Of a DNA stretch of 64,000 nt, positions 33,857 to 42,611 are shown piece by piece. Each line of letters begins with the position of its first letter. Position 1 is the first letter of the stretch. A program made the position numbers and the translations under genes. The notes under the pieces were generated by a model that saw nothing but the letters and a program-made list of their open reading frames with translations, made no database searches and was not told where the DNA came from. The DNA is from Gammaproteobacteria bacterium (GTDB taxonomy: Bacteria > Pseudomonadota > Gammaproteobacteria > Thiohalomonadales > Thiohalomonadaceae), in the NCBI GenBank assembly GCA_003252455.1, contig QKED01000013.1, positions 1 through 64,000 of the forward strand, written 5' to 3'.

Positions 33857-34069
33857 TTAAAGGCCACAGCTCTTCAGGCCGGCCTTCTTCAGCATAATGT
33901 CCATCGGGCAGAAGCGGGTGATACCGCTCTGGAACAGGTTGAAACCGACGAACAGGGTGAAGAAGAGCCAGTACTCGTGGTGGAACAGCGGGCTCATGGG
34001 CATGCCCAGGGCCAGGGAGATCATGATGAACAGACCGGCAACGATACGGACGACGCGCTCTACGGACAT
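33857..34069 (-). CDS. DUF2892 small membrane protein (YgaP-like transmembrane part)
   Basis: A 70-residue protein with two hydrophobic helices (about 7-24 and 31-47) and the family motif FQSGITRFCPMDIMLKKAGL. The same unit forms the membrane part of YgaP-type rhodaneses. Here it is a separate gene, 90 bp after an ArsR-family repressor, and a rhodanese gene lies further downstream, echoing the ygaV-ygaP and bigR-type sulfide-response loci. Confidence 0.88.
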   Translation of the reverse strand: MSVERVVRIVAGLFIMISLALGMPMSPLFHHEYWLFFTLFVGFNLFQSGITRFCPMDIMLKKAGLKSCGL

Positions 34070-34159
34070 GGGGCAACTCCTGTAAGGATGGGGGCGGGCG
34101 GGGCCCGCCGGATGGGCCGCTGGATGGGGGTGACGGTGGCCGCTTTCAACCCCGATGGG

Positions 34160-34483
34160 CTACGGGGCGGAGCAGAACACCTCACGCATCATGGAGATGA
34201 GCTTGAGGATGCGCCGATCCTCGACACGGTAGTAGACGCGATTGGCGTCCTTGCGGGCGGAGAGTATGCCCTTGTCGCGCAGGATGGCCAGGTGCTGGGA
34301 GATGTTGCTCTGGGAGGTGCCGACGCGCTCGACGATGTCCTGCACACTCAGTTCCTGGTCGCCCAGGGTGCAGAGGATCTTCAGCCGCAGCGGGTGGGAC
34401 ATCGCCTTCAGTGAACGTGAGGCGCGGTCGATATCCTCGTCGCGGGAGATGAGGTGCATTTCACCTTCGTCGATTTCATTCAT
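34160..34483 (-). CDS. ArsR-family repressor, SqrR/BigR-like persulfide-sensor candidate
   Basis: A 107-residue winged-helix repressor: LKAMSHPLRLKILCTL, then the recognition region VGTSQSNISQHLAILRDKGIL and the wing RKDANRVYYRV. It lacks the ELCVCDL metal site of ArsR/SmtB. It has only two cysteines, C38 and C104, 66 residues apart, the same spacing as the persulfide-sensing pairs of SqrR (C41/C107) and BigR (C42/C108). Its neighbours DUF2892 and rhodanese fit a sulfide-response role. The ATG at 34483 lacks a clear ribosome site; M9 is an alternative start. Confidence 0.85.
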   Translation of the reverse strand: MNEIDEGEMHLISRDEDIDRASRSLKAMSHPLRLKILCTLGDQELSVQDIVERVGTSQSNISQHLAILRDKGILSARKDANRVYYRVEDRRILKLISMMREVFCSAP

Positions 34484-34587
34484 GTGCTGCTACCCGTGGC
34501 TTGCTCTTGAAGCCGCTGTCTGGCCAGTACGCGGCGCCCTGCGGCACCCGCCCTCCGCTCGGCATGCTGAGCACGCAGGGGATCTAG

Positions 34588-34655
34588 AACAATATACCAA
34601 TATCATTGCATTTGAGAAGTGATTTATTCTAATACGTTTATTGATATCCCCAGGC
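34588..34655 (-). promoter_or_regulatory. AT-rich promoter/operator region of the arsR-like gene
   Basis: An AT-rich island with a TATATT -10-like hexamer on the minus strand and the dyad ATAT-ACCA-ATAT at its left end. BigR/SqrR-type repressors bind AT-rich palindromes at their own promoter, so autoregulation here is plausible but unproven. Confidence 0.35.
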
Positions 34656-34753
34656 CAGGGGCGGGTTCCATCTCGGGGTGGACGCCAAGGTCGCGGTGAC
34701 GCGTGCATCGGCCCAGTGCTCGGTGGCATACCCCTCGGGGCGCGGGAGGTGTG

Positions 34754-34762
34754 TGCTAGAAT
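34754..34762 (+). promoter_or_regulatory. Extended -10 promoter candidate for gpmI
   Basis: TGCTAGAAT matches an extended -10 (TGnTAnAAT), 90 bp before the gpmI start. No good -35 hexamer is present, which is tolerated with an extended -10. Confidence 0.4.
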
Positions 34763-34851
34763 GGGCGGTCGCCTAACCCTATATCTTCCATACAGCCGGC
34801 CCCCAGATCGGCGTACACCCACTTTTACCGACAAGGGAAGAAGACCGTACC

Positions 34852-36411
34852 ATGAGCGTTAGCGCCAGTTCCAAGCCGGTGGTCCTGGTCGTCCTCGACG
34901 GCTGGGGCTACTCGGAGAGCGAAGCCCACAACGCGATCCACGCCGCCAACACACCGGTGTGGGAGCGTCTGTGGCACAACTATCCCCACACCCTGGTGCG
35001 CTGCTCCGGGGCCGAGGTCGGCCTCCCCGGCGGCCAGATGGGTAATTCCGAGGTGGGACACCTCAATCTCGGTGCCGGGCGCGTGGTCTACCAGGAGTTC
35101 ACCCGCGTCAGTCGTTCGATCAAGACCGGCTCCTTCTTCACCAACCAGACCCTCACCGAGGCGGTGGATCTGGCGGTGGCCAACGACAAGGCGGTGCATC
35201 TCCTCGGCCTGCTCTCACCCGGTGGGGTGCACAGCCACGAGGAGCACATCCACGCCATGGCCAAGCTGGCAGTGGAACGTGGTGCGCGCCTCTATCTGCA
35301 CGCCTTCCTCGATGGGCGCGACACCGCGCCCAAGTCCGCCGCCGACTCCATCGCGCTGATGGAGGCGAAGTTCACCGAGTACGGTGGAGGGCGCTTCGCC
35401 TCCGTGGTGGGGCGCTACTACGCCATGGACCGCGACCACCGCTGGCCGCGCATCCAGGCCGCCTACGACCTGATCACCGGCTGTCGCAGCGAGTTCACCG
35501 CCGCCTCGGCGCAGGCCGCGCTGGAGGCCGCCTACGCGCGTGGCGAGAGCGACGAGTTCGTCAAGCCGACCCTCATCGACACCGGCGACGGGGTGCGCAC
35601 CTGCATGCAGGATGGCGACGTGCTGATCTTCATGAACTACCGCTCGGACCGCGCGCGGCAGATCACCCGGACCTTCATCGACCCTGAATTCGACGGCTTC
35701 GAGCGTGAACGGGTGCCGAAGTTGGGGGCCTTCGTCAGCCTCACAGAGTACAGTGCCGACTTCGAGGTGCCCGCCGCCTACCCCCCCGAGCGCATGCGTA
35801 ACGTCTTCGGTGAGCACATCGCCAACCTCGGTTTGCGTCAACTGCGCATCGCCGAGACCGAGAAGTATGCCCACGTCACCTTCTTCTTCAATGGTGGGCG
35901 TGAGGAGCCGTTCGAGTGGGAGGACCGCATCCTGGTCCCCTCGCCGAATGTCGCCACCTACGACCTGCAGCCAGAGATGAGTGCCCGCGAGGTGACCGCC
36001 CGTCTGGTCGATGCCATCCAGACCAACGACTACGACGCCATCATCTGCAACTTCGCCAACCCCGATATGGTCGGCCACTCCGGTAACTTCGAGGCGACGG
36101 TGCAGGCGATCGAGGTGCTCGACGGCTGCCTCGGGCAGGTGGTCGAGGCGGTGCTTGATGTGGGTGGCGCCCTGCTCATCACCGCCGACCACGGCAATGC
36201 CGAGCAGATGCGCAGCGACGAGACCGGTCAGGCGCACACCGCGCATACCGTCAACCCGGTGCCGCTCATCTATGTGGGTGCTCACCCGCGCCCACTGATG
36301 GGCAGTGGCACCCTAGCCGATATCGCCCCCACCCTGCTCGACCTAATGGGCGTCAACCCGCCCAGCGAGATGAATGGGCACTCCCTCATCGAGGCCGGAA
36401 CGGAGGCCTGA
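34852..36411 (+). CDS. gpmI: 2,3-bisphosphoglycerate-independent phosphoglycerate mutase
   Basis: A 519-residue manganese-dependent enzyme converting 3- to 2-phosphoglycerate in glycolysis and gluconeogenesis. VLDGWGYSE holds the first metal-binding Asp, [17 protein letters not shown] contains the catalytic Ser, and [11 protein letters not shown] is the late metal motif. Length fits the family. Its stop overlaps the envC start (TGATG), the usual gammaproteobacterial order gpmI-envC-ctpA. Confidence 0.97.
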   Translation: MSVSASSKPVVLVVLDGWGYSESEAHNAIHAANTPVWERLWHNYPHTLVRCSGAEVGLPGGQMGNSEVGHLNLGAGRVVYQEFTRVSRSIKTGSFFTNQTLTEAVDLAVANDKAVHLLGLLSPGGVHSHEEHIHAMAKLAVERGARLYLHAFLDGRDTAPKSAADSIALMEAKFTEYGGGRFASVVGRYYAMDRDHRWPRIQAAYDLITGCRSEFTAASAQAALEAAYARGESDEFVKPTLIDTGDGVRTCMQDGDVLIFMNYRSDRARQITRTFIDPEFDGFERERVPKLGAFVSLTEYSADFEVPAAYPPERMRNVFGEHIANLGLRQLRIAETEKYAHVTFFFNGGREEPFEWEDRILVPSPNVATYDLQPEMSAREVTARLVDAIQTNDYDAIICNFANPDMVGHSGNFEATVQAIEVLDGCLGQVVEAVLDVGGALLITADHGNAEQMRSDETGQAHTAHTVNPVPLIYVGAHPRPLMGSGTLADIAPTLLDLMGVNPPSEMNGHSLIEAGTEA

Positions 36412-37592
36412 TGGGGTCCGCGCTGCTGTGTCGCGCACTACGTTGGGGCCCCTGGCTGGCCCTGTTCGCCCTCCTCTGTACCCCCTGCGCCTGGGCGGCG
36501 GAGCCGCCGGCTGATGCCGACCTCACGGCCGAGCAGCTCAAGGCGATCAATGAGCAGATCGCCAAGCTCAACCGTAAGCTCTCGCGCACGCGTCAGACGC
36601 GGCGTGGCGAACAGGGGGAGCTGGCGCGCATCGAATCGGCCATCGGTGAGCAGACCCGGGCGCTGGCCGAGTTGGATACCCAACTGGTGGCGCAGGGCGA
36701 GGAGGAGCAGCGCCTGGTGCAGCGGCGCCAGACGCTGGAGGCGCAGCTCGCCTCCCAACGCGCCTCGCTTGAGAAGCTACTGCGTGCCGCACAGCGCCAG
36801 GATGGCCATGAGTACCTGCGCATGCTGCTCGACCAGGAGGACCCGGCGGCGGTGGGACGTACCCTGGCGTTCTACAACTACTTCCACCGCGCCCGTCAGG
36901 CGCGTCTCGACGCCCTGCGCCAGACCCAACGCCAGCTGCGCCAGGTGGCCCACGAGTTGAGCCTGCGACGGGGCGAGATGGAGGCGACGCGCGCGCGCCA
37001 GGTAGAACAGTTGGCGGCGCTGGAGTCGCGGCGCGGCGAGCGTGAGAAGGAGATCAAGCGTCTGGCGCGACGCATCGGTCAGCAGAAGAGCGAACTCCAG
37101 GCGTTGGAGGCGGACAAACAACAGTTGGAGGGGCTGCTGCAGACCATCCAGGAGGCCCTCAACGAGAGTCGCTACGCCCTCCCGAACGGGCGTTTCAAGG
37201 AGCTGCGCGGGCAGCTGCGCTGGCCCACCCGTGGGCAGATCGGCGCGCGCTTCGGCGAGAGTCTCGACGCCAAGAACCTCACCTGGCAGGGGGTGCTGAT
37301 CCAGGCCCCCGCCGGACAGGAGGTGCGCGCCGTGGCCGGGGGTAAGGTGGTCTTCGCCGAGTGGCTGCGCAGCTACGGCATGCTCATGATCATCGACCAC
37401 GGCGACGACTACATGAGCCTCTACGGCCACAACCAGAGCCTGCTGCGCAAGGCCGGTGACTGGGTGCGCCCCGGTGAGCTGATCGCCACCGTCGGTGATA
37501 GTGGTGGTCAGCGCGGCGCCGGGCTCTATTTCGAGATCCGTGTGCGTGGGCGCCCGAGCAACCCGGAGAGTTGGTGCAAGGGGAGCCCCTGA
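36411..37592 (+). CDS. envC: Murein hydrolase activator EnvC
   Basis: A 393-residue periplasmic protein: signal peptide (ending CAWAAE), a long coiled coil (about 35-255) and a C-terminal LytM/M23-like domain (about 275-390). The metal ligands of active M23 peptidases are not all present (for example YGHNQ instead of HxH), as expected for EnvC, which activates amidases AmiA/AmiB at the septum instead of cutting peptidoglycan itself. The coiled coil normally binds FtsEX. It overlaps gpmI by one base. Confidence 0.93.
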   Translation: MGSALLCRALRWGPWLALFALLCTPCAWAAEPPADADLTAEQLKAINEQIAKLNRKLSRTRQTRRGEQGELARIESAIGEQTRALAELDTQLVAQGEEEQRLVQRRQTLEAQLASQRASLEKLLRAAQRQDGHEYLRMLLDQEDPAAVGRTLAFYNYFHRARQARLDALRQTQRQLRQVAHELSLRRGEMEATRARQVEQLAALESRRGEREKEIKRLARRIGQQKSELQALEADKQQLEGLLQTIQEALNESRYALPNGRFKELRGQLRWPTRGQIGARFGESLDAKNLTWQGVLIQAPAGQEVRAVAGGKVVFAEWLRSYGMLMIIDHGDDYMSLYGHNQSLLRKAGDWVRPGELIATVGDSGGQRGAGLYFEIRVRGRPSNPESWCKGSP

Positions 37593-37732
37593 GGCGCCCG
37601 GCGTCACCCTCAGTCGTCTGTGGGTATGGTAATCTGCCGCGCAGGTGTATGGAGTTACACCCCGGCCTTCGGCCCTGTGGGCCATTCTTAGCCTGTCGGC
37701 CCGCCCTGGTGGGCCAATGTGGAGCTTGATAG

Positions 37733-39052
37733 ATGAATCAAATGACGCGGAACTTCTTGGTCCTGACCATTGGATTGGTGTTGGGTTTTACCCTCTCTGT
37801 GGGCGGCAATGTGCTCGCCGAGCGCGCCTCGGGCAGCGTTTTACCCATCGACGAGCTGCGCACCTTCTCTGAGATCTTCGCCAAACTGAAGGCGGACTAT
37901 GTGGAAGAGGTGGACGACAAGGAGCTGATCGAGAACGCCATCCGCGGCATGCTCAGTGGTCTCGACCCCCACTCCCAGTACCTCAACCAAGAGGAGTTCG
38001 CCGAACTGCAGGTGGGGACCACCGGTGAGTTCGGTGGCCTCGGTATCGAGGTGGGCATGAGCGAGGACGGTTTCGTAAAGGTGGTCTCGCCCATCGACGA
38101 CACCCCCGCCGACCGCGCCGGGGTCAAGGCCGGTGACCTGGTGGTGCGCCTCGACGACACCCCGGTGAAGGGCATGACCCTCAACGAGGCGGTGAAGATC
38201 ATGCGCGGCAAACCGGGCACCGACATCGTCCTCACCATCGTGCGCGAGGGCGAGGCCAAGCCGCTCAAGATCACCATCACGCGCGACGTGATCAAGGTGA
38301 AGAGTGTCAAGCATCGCACCCTGGAGCCGGGCTTCGGCTACCTGCGCATCACCAGCTTCCAGACCCGTACCGCCGACGATCTGGCGCGCGCCATCAGCGA
38401 GCTGCGCGAGGCCAACGACGGCAAGCTCAGCGGCCTGGTGCTCGACCTGCGTAACAACCCCGGTGGCGTGCTCAGCGCCGCCGTCTCCGTCTCCGACGCC
38501 TTCCTGGAGAAGGGCATCATCGTCTACACAGAGGGGCGCGCACGCGACTCCGAGCTGCGCTTCAACGCCACCCCGCGTGACCTGCTCGACGGTGCCCCCA
38601 TCGTGGTGCTGATCAATGGCGGCTCCGCCTCCGCCTCGGAGATCGTCGCCGGTGCCCTGCAGGACCACAAGCGCGCCATCATCATGGGCGAGACCTCCTT
38701 CGGTAAGGGCTCGGTACAGACCATCTTCCCCATGAGCAACAACACCGCAGTGAAGTTCACCACTGCCCGCTACTACACCCCCTCCGGGCGCTCCATCCAG
38801 GCCGAGGGCATCGTGCCCGACATCCAACTGGAGCCCCTGCGCCTGACCGAGGCCGAGAGCAACGGCGTAAAGGCGGTGAAGGAGCGCGACCTCACCGGTC
38901 ACCTGGAAAACGCCAACGGCGAGGGTGACAAGGGCAAGGAGGGGGATGACAAGGCGAAGGAGGAGGACGAGAAGGCGGCCCTGGCCAAGGACTACCCGCT
39001 CTACCAGGCGCTGACCCTGCTCAAGGGGCTGCGCATCCTCCAGTCCAGGTAG
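37733..39052 (+). CDS. S41-family C-terminal processing peptidase
   Basis: A 439-residue periplasmic serine protease. An N-terminal membrane/signal helix (about 8-28) is followed by a PDZ domain (about 95-180, LGIEVGMSEDGFVKVVSPIDDTPA) and the S41 core. The catalytic Ser is in GGSASASEI and the Lys in GETSFGKGSVQT. The acidic/Lys-rich segment near the end (GDKGKEGDDKAKEEDEK) is low complexity. CtpA-type proteases trim C-termini of periplasmic and peptidoglycan-associated proteins. It follows envC in the conserved order. Confidence 0.95.
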   Translation: MNQMTRNFLVLTIGLVLGFTLSVGGNVLAERASGSVLPIDELRTFSEIFAKLKADYVEEVDDKELIENAIRGMLSGLDPHSQYLNQEEFAELQVGTTGEFGGLGIEVGMSEDGFVKVVSPIDDTPADRAGVKAGDLVVRLDDTPVKGMTLNEAVKIMRGKPGTDIVLTIVREGEAKPLKITITRDVIKVKSVKHRTLEPGFGYLRITSFQTRTADDLARAISELREANDGKLSGLVLDLRNNPGGVLSAAVSVSDAFLEKGIIVYTEGRARDSELRFNATPRDLLDGAPIVVLINGGSASASEIVAGALQDHKRAIIMGETSFGKGSVQTIFPMSNNTAVKFTTARYYTPSGRSIQAEGIVPDIQLEPLRLTEAESNGVKAVKERDLTGHLENANGEGDKGKEGDDKAKEEDEKAALAKDYPLYQALTLLKGLRILQSR

Positions 39053-39062
39053 GGGCGGGGTC

Positions 39063-39611
39063 GTGGCACGGGCCATCGTGCCCCTCGCCGAGGGGTGTGA
39101 GGAGCTGGAGGCGGTGACCCTCATCGACCTGCTGCGGCGCGCCGGGGTCGAGGTGGTGGTGGCCGGGCTGCAGCCCGGTCCGGTGCGCGCCTCTCGCGGC
39201 GTGGTGCTGCTGCCCGATACCACCCTAGAGGCGGTGGCTGACGCCGACTTCGACATGGTGGTGTTGCCCGGTGGCCTGCCGGGTGCCGACCACCTGCGCG
39301 ACGACCCCCGAGTCATCGCCCTGCTGCAGCGGGTGGATGCCGCGGGCGGCTACTGTGCCGCCATCTGCGCCGCCCCCCGGGTGCTGGCCCGCGCCGAACT
39401 GCTCGGTGGCAAGCGCGCCACCAGCTACCCCGGGACCCTCGACAAGATGGCCATCGACGGCATGACCTACACCGGTGGTGCCGTGGAGCGCGATGGACGG
39501 GTGCTTACCTCGCGCGGGCCGGGCACGGCGATGGCCTTCGCCCTCGAACTCATCGAGGTGCTGCTCGGGGCGCAGCGACGCGCCGAGGTCGAAGGTCCGC
39601 TGCTGCGCTGA
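39063..39611 (+). CDS. DJ-1/PfpI family protein (YajL-like)
   Basis: A 182-residue DJ-1 superfamily protein. PLAEGCEELEAV contains the conserved Glu and AAICAAP the nucleophilic-elbow Cys; VLPGGLPGADHLR is also typical. YajL-like members protect against oxidative or carbonyl stress, with contested deglycase activity. The start is GTG 39063, preceded by AGGGGCGGGG. It is 10 bp after the S41 peptidase gene, so probably in the same transcript. Confidence 0.92.
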   Translation: MARAIVPLAEGCEELEAVTLIDLLRRAGVEVVVAGLQPGPVRASRGVVLLPDTTLEAVADADFDMVVLPGGLPGADHLRDDPRVIALLQRVDAAGGYCAAICAAPRVLARAELLGGKRATSYPGTLDKMAIDGMTYTGGAVERDGRVLTSRGPGTAMAFALELIEVLLGAQRRAEVEGPLLR

Positions 39612-39634
39612 GTGTGCCCTGTTTCGAATCGCTC

Positions 39635-39662
39635 CCACAAAGGCCCGCAAGGGCCTTTGTGG
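39635..39662. terminator. Bidirectional hairpin with REP-like flank between convergent genes
   Basis: CCACAAAGGCCC (39635-39646), loop GCAA, then GGGCCTTTGTGG (39651-39662): a perfect 12-bp stem between the convergent DJ-1 and transglutaminase genes. The flank CGCTCCCACA resembles the head of pseudomonad-type REP elements. It could work as a bidirectional terminator, be a solitary REP, or both. No T-run follows. Confidence 0.6.
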
Positions 39663-39681
39663 CGTCTGGACCCTGCGTGGC

Positions 39682-41670
39682 TCAGTGGGCCCGGGGCAGG
39701 TGTAGTGTGGCGACCGCTCGGGCCAGCGCCTTGACGGCCTCTGGGCTTGCCCCCGGACCGTAGTGCAGGCGGGCGTACTGGGCGAGCAACGGGCCGACGG
39801 CGGGGGCGAGACGGGGGTGCTCCAATGCGAGGCGCGTGGCCAGCGCCTGGGGCCCCTCGGCGGGGTGGCGTGGGGCCCCGGCGCGGGCCAGTTTCTGGTC
39901 GAGACGGCGACGGATACGCTCCAGCGGCCCCGCTCGACGGCGGTCGCGCCAGCCCAGCCAAGCGGCCACGGTGGCCAACAGCAAGGCGACACTGCCGACC
40001 AGGAACAGGCCCAGATCGCGCAGCTCCAGCCCGTCGAGGCCGAGGGCGCGCAGCAGGGCGCGTTGGCGCTCCTGGTTGTAGCCGATGACCCACAACTGCC
40101 AGCGGTAGTCGAGGGCATCCCACTGGTTGCGCAGGCCGCGCAGCAGCGCACTCGCCCACCCCATTTCGGGGCGCTCGCCGTCATCGAATCGGGCCTGGTC
40201 CGCACCCTCCTCCACCCGCTCAGGGGGGATCACACTGGTGGGGTCGACGCGGACCCAGCCACGCCCCTGCAGGTAGACCTCGGCCCAGGCGTGGGCGTCG
40301 GATTGGCGCACGGTAAGGGCGCCGTTGACCGGGTTGAGCTCGCCCCCTTGGTAACCGATGACGATGCGCGTGGGCACCTCGGCGGCGCGCATCAGCCAGG
40401 CGAAGGCGCTGGCGTAGTGCTCACAGAAGCCTCGACGGCTGTCGAACAGGAACTCATCCACCGGATTGGCGCCAGCGATGGGGGGACGACGGGTGTAGTA
40501 GTAGGGCTGTTCGCGAAACAGGGCGAGGGCCCGCGCCACCCGCTGTTGCGGGTCGAGCCCCTCGGCCACCCAGCGGTGCCCGAGGGCGGTGGCCTGGCGG
40601 TTGAGGGTGCGAGGTAGGTTGGTGGCGTAGCGGCGCTGCCAGTCGGGTAGGTCGGTGTCGCGGTAGTGGGTGTAGGAGCGGATGCGGTACTGCACCGCAC
40701 GCTGGATGGGGAAGCGTGCGAGCAGTTGGCGGTCCTCGCTCATGGCGTAGGGCACCGGCCACTCGGTGGGTAGGTCGAGGGCGAAGATCCAGCGTTTGCC
40801 ATGGGGCTCCAGGGTCACCTGGTAATCGACCGGCGGGCCTTCGGTGTCGAGGAGGATATCGATACTGCCCTCGGTGTGCTCGTCGGGGTGCCACTCGCGT
40901 CCGTTGGTCACCCAGAGCACTGGGCCGCGCCAGTAGAGCTGGTTGCGCGCAGGTACCGGACCGTCGAAGTCGACCCGAAAGGCCACGGCTTCGGAGTCTA
41001 CCAAGTCGCTGATCTGGCCCAGGCGCAGGCTGTCGGTGAGGCCGGTACGGCCCTGTTTGAAGGCATCGTTGGGCAGGCCCCAGAGGGGGCCTCCTAGGCG
41101 CGGGAAGAGGATGAACAGCAGCACCATGATCGGGAGGGCTTGGAGCAGCATCAGCCCCGCTTGGCGCAGGTAGAGTCCCAGCCGTAACCGTGCTGCATTG
41201 GGGTGTGAGAGGGCGCCGAGGGCGGTGGTGAGGGCGAGGGCGGCGAACAGTAGGTAGCCGCCAGCGAGGGGTGATTGGCTGTAGAGGAAGCCCGCCACCA
41301 CCAGGAAGTAGCCGAGGAAGATCACCAGCATGGCGTCGCGTAGTGAGCGCAACTCCAGCAGTTTGAGACAGAGCATCAGCGTGAGTAGGGCGGTGCCTGC
41401 CTCGCGTCCGAACAGGCTATGGTAGCTGCCGACCACCGCTGCAATGCCGGCCAGGGTCGCCCCCAGGCGCACGGCACGTCCGGGCAGCGCCCAGCCGCGC
41501 CGCTCCCCCTGGTAGCGCCAGAGGATCAGGGCCATGGCATAGAGGCCGAGGGGCAGGGGCATGTCGAGGGTCTGCGGCGCCACCACCAGCAGTAGGGCGC
41601 CGAGCAGGGTGAGGCGTGCGCCGCGCCCCGGCAGTGGTTCAGGCGGTTTGGATCTGCGCCACCAAACCAT
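39682..41670 (-). CDS. Membrane transglutaminase-like protein TgpA (DUF3488)
   Basis: A roughly 662-residue protein with an N-terminal block of about six transmembrane helices, a periplasmic transglutaminase-like domain and a C-terminal helix (about 545-570) plus cytoplasmic tail (DUF4129-like). The catalytic triad is visible as GFCEHYAS, DAHAWAEV and RVDPT. TgpA of Pseudomonas is essential and has transglutaminase activity. Start 41670 or 41673 overlaps the DUF58 stop. Third gene of the moxR-DUF58-tgpA operon. Confidence 0.92.
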   Translation of the reverse strand: MVWWRRSKPPEPLPGRGARLTLLGALLLVVAPQTLDMPLPLGLYAMALILWRYQGERRGWALPGRAVRLGATLAGIAAVVGSYHSLFGREAGTALLTLMLCLKLLELRSLRDAMLVIFLGYFLVVAGFLYSQSPLAGGYLLFAALALTTALGALSHPNAARLRLGLYLRQAGLMLLQALPIMVLLFILFPRLGGPLWGLPNDAFKQGRTGLTDSLRLGQISDLVDSEAVAFRVDFDGPVPARNQLYWRGPVLWVTNGREWHPDEHTEGSIDILLDTEGPPVDYQVTLEPHGKRWIFALDLPTEWPVPYAMSEDRQLLARFPIQRAVQYRIRSYTHYRDTDLPDWQRRYATNLPRTLNRQATALGHRWVAEGLDPQQRVARALALFREQPYYYTRRPPIAGANPVDEFLFDSRRGFCEHYASAFAWLMRAAEVPTRIVIGYQGGELNPVNGALTVRQSDAHAWAEVYLQGRGWVRVDPTSVIPPERVEEGADQARFDDGERPEMGWASALLRGLRNQWDALDYRWQLWVIGYNQERQRALLRALGLDGLELRDLGLFLVGSVALLLATVAAWLGWRDRRRAGPLERIRRRLDQKLARAGAPRHPAEGPQALATRLALEHPRLAPAVGPLLAQYARLHYGPGASPEAVKALARAVATLHLPRAH

Positions 41671-42611
41671 CACCGCCCCCCGCCGTAGAGGGCCAGGGCG
41701 CTGAGGCAGCGGTGACGGTGGCCGTCGCCACTACCGAGGGGGATGCGCTGGCCGGGCAGCAGCAGGCCGTAGCGCAATCCTTGTTGTTCTGCCTCCACCA
41801 CCCAGCGGGTGAGCAGGGCGAGGCGCGGCTCTACGGCGAGGCCAGGGAGCCCCTCCCAGTCGAGCCACAGCTGTCGGCTACGGTTGCCACCGAAGAGCTT
41901 CACCTGTAACCCCTGTTCGCGCGCCTCGGCCTTCCAGTGCACGTGGCGTAGCGAGTCGCCGCTGTGGAACGGGCGCAGGGCGACGAAATCGTCGCTGCCG
42001 CGCCCGGCGCTGCCACTCTGCCCCTCGCCGCCCCCCTCTGGCAGAGGGCCACGAGGGGCGGGGCGTGGGTAGATCAGGGCCTGGCTGTCGAGCTGCGCGT
42101 AGGCCCAGGCGCGAAACAGTCCTAGCGGGTAACGTGTCTCGATGGTCAGTTCGGGGAGTGCCAGCCAGCCACGATGCTGTGAGGGGACGGGCTGCACCAG
42201 TTCGATCACGCCGGCGGCGGGGAGGTCGAAGAGCTGCTGTGACGATGGGTCGAGACCTAGGCGCAGGGCGAGGCGCTCACCGGGGCCACCATCGATACTC
42301 AGATGAAAGTGCACGGGGTCACCGGCGAAGGCGGACGGGTGGCGGCCCGCGCGCAGGGTGAGGCCGCGCAGGTTGCGATAGGTGTGCAGGATGCTCACGA
42401 GTAGCAGCCCGCCGAGGAGGAAGGTGAGGGCGAAGGCGAGGCTGTTGACGTAGTTGATGGCGCCGAAGAGCATCGCCAGTAGCACGAGGGCGAAGTGGAT
42501 CCCGTGGCGGGTGGGCAGGATGTAGATGCGCCTTAGGCCCAACCTTACTTCACGCGCGGGGGTCGTATGCCCCCAACGGCGGGCGGGTTGAGGCGCCGCC
42601 TGGGTGGCCAT
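41670..42611 (-). CDS. DUF58 domain protein
   Basis: A 313-residue protein with two N-terminal membrane helices (about 35-55 and 58-78) and a DUF58 domain whose hallmark is SDDFVALRPFHSGDSLRHVHWKAEAR. Such proteins accompany MoxR ATPases and transglutaminases in bacterial operons; a vWA-like fold is proposed. Its start overlaps the moxR stop by one base and its end overlaps the tgpA start, giving strong coupling. Confidence 0.93.
   Translation of the reverse strand: MATQAAPQPARRWGHTTPAREVRLGLRRIYILPTRHGIHFALVLLAMLFGAINYVNSLAFALTFLLGGLLLVSILHTYRNLRGLTLRAGRHPSAFAGDPVHFHLSIDGGPGERLALRLGLDPSSQQLFDLPAAGVIELVQPVPSQHRGWLALPELTIETRYPLGLFRAWAYAQLDSQALIYPRPAPRGPLPEGGGEGQSGSAGRGSDDFVALRPFHSGDSLRHVHWKAEAREQGLQVKLFGGNRSRQLWLDWEGLPGLAVEPRLALLTRWVVEAEQQGLRYGLLLPGQRIPLGSGDGHRHRCLSALALYGGGR

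Larger units (their letters stand above)
34484..34851. other. Intergenic region between arsR-like gene and gpmI
   Basis: A 368-bp gap between divergent genes. Its left-centre (34588-34655) is strikingly AT-rich in this GC-rich genome and contains ATATACCAATAT, a short dyad; it is the likely promoter/operator zone of the arsR-like gene. An extended -10 for gpmI is listed separately. No coding sequence is convincing. Confidence 0.5.

Noticed and set aside
37841-39316. 491-codon minus-strand frame opposite the S41 peptidase
   Set aside because: Shadow frame antisense to a gene with clear catalytic motifs.
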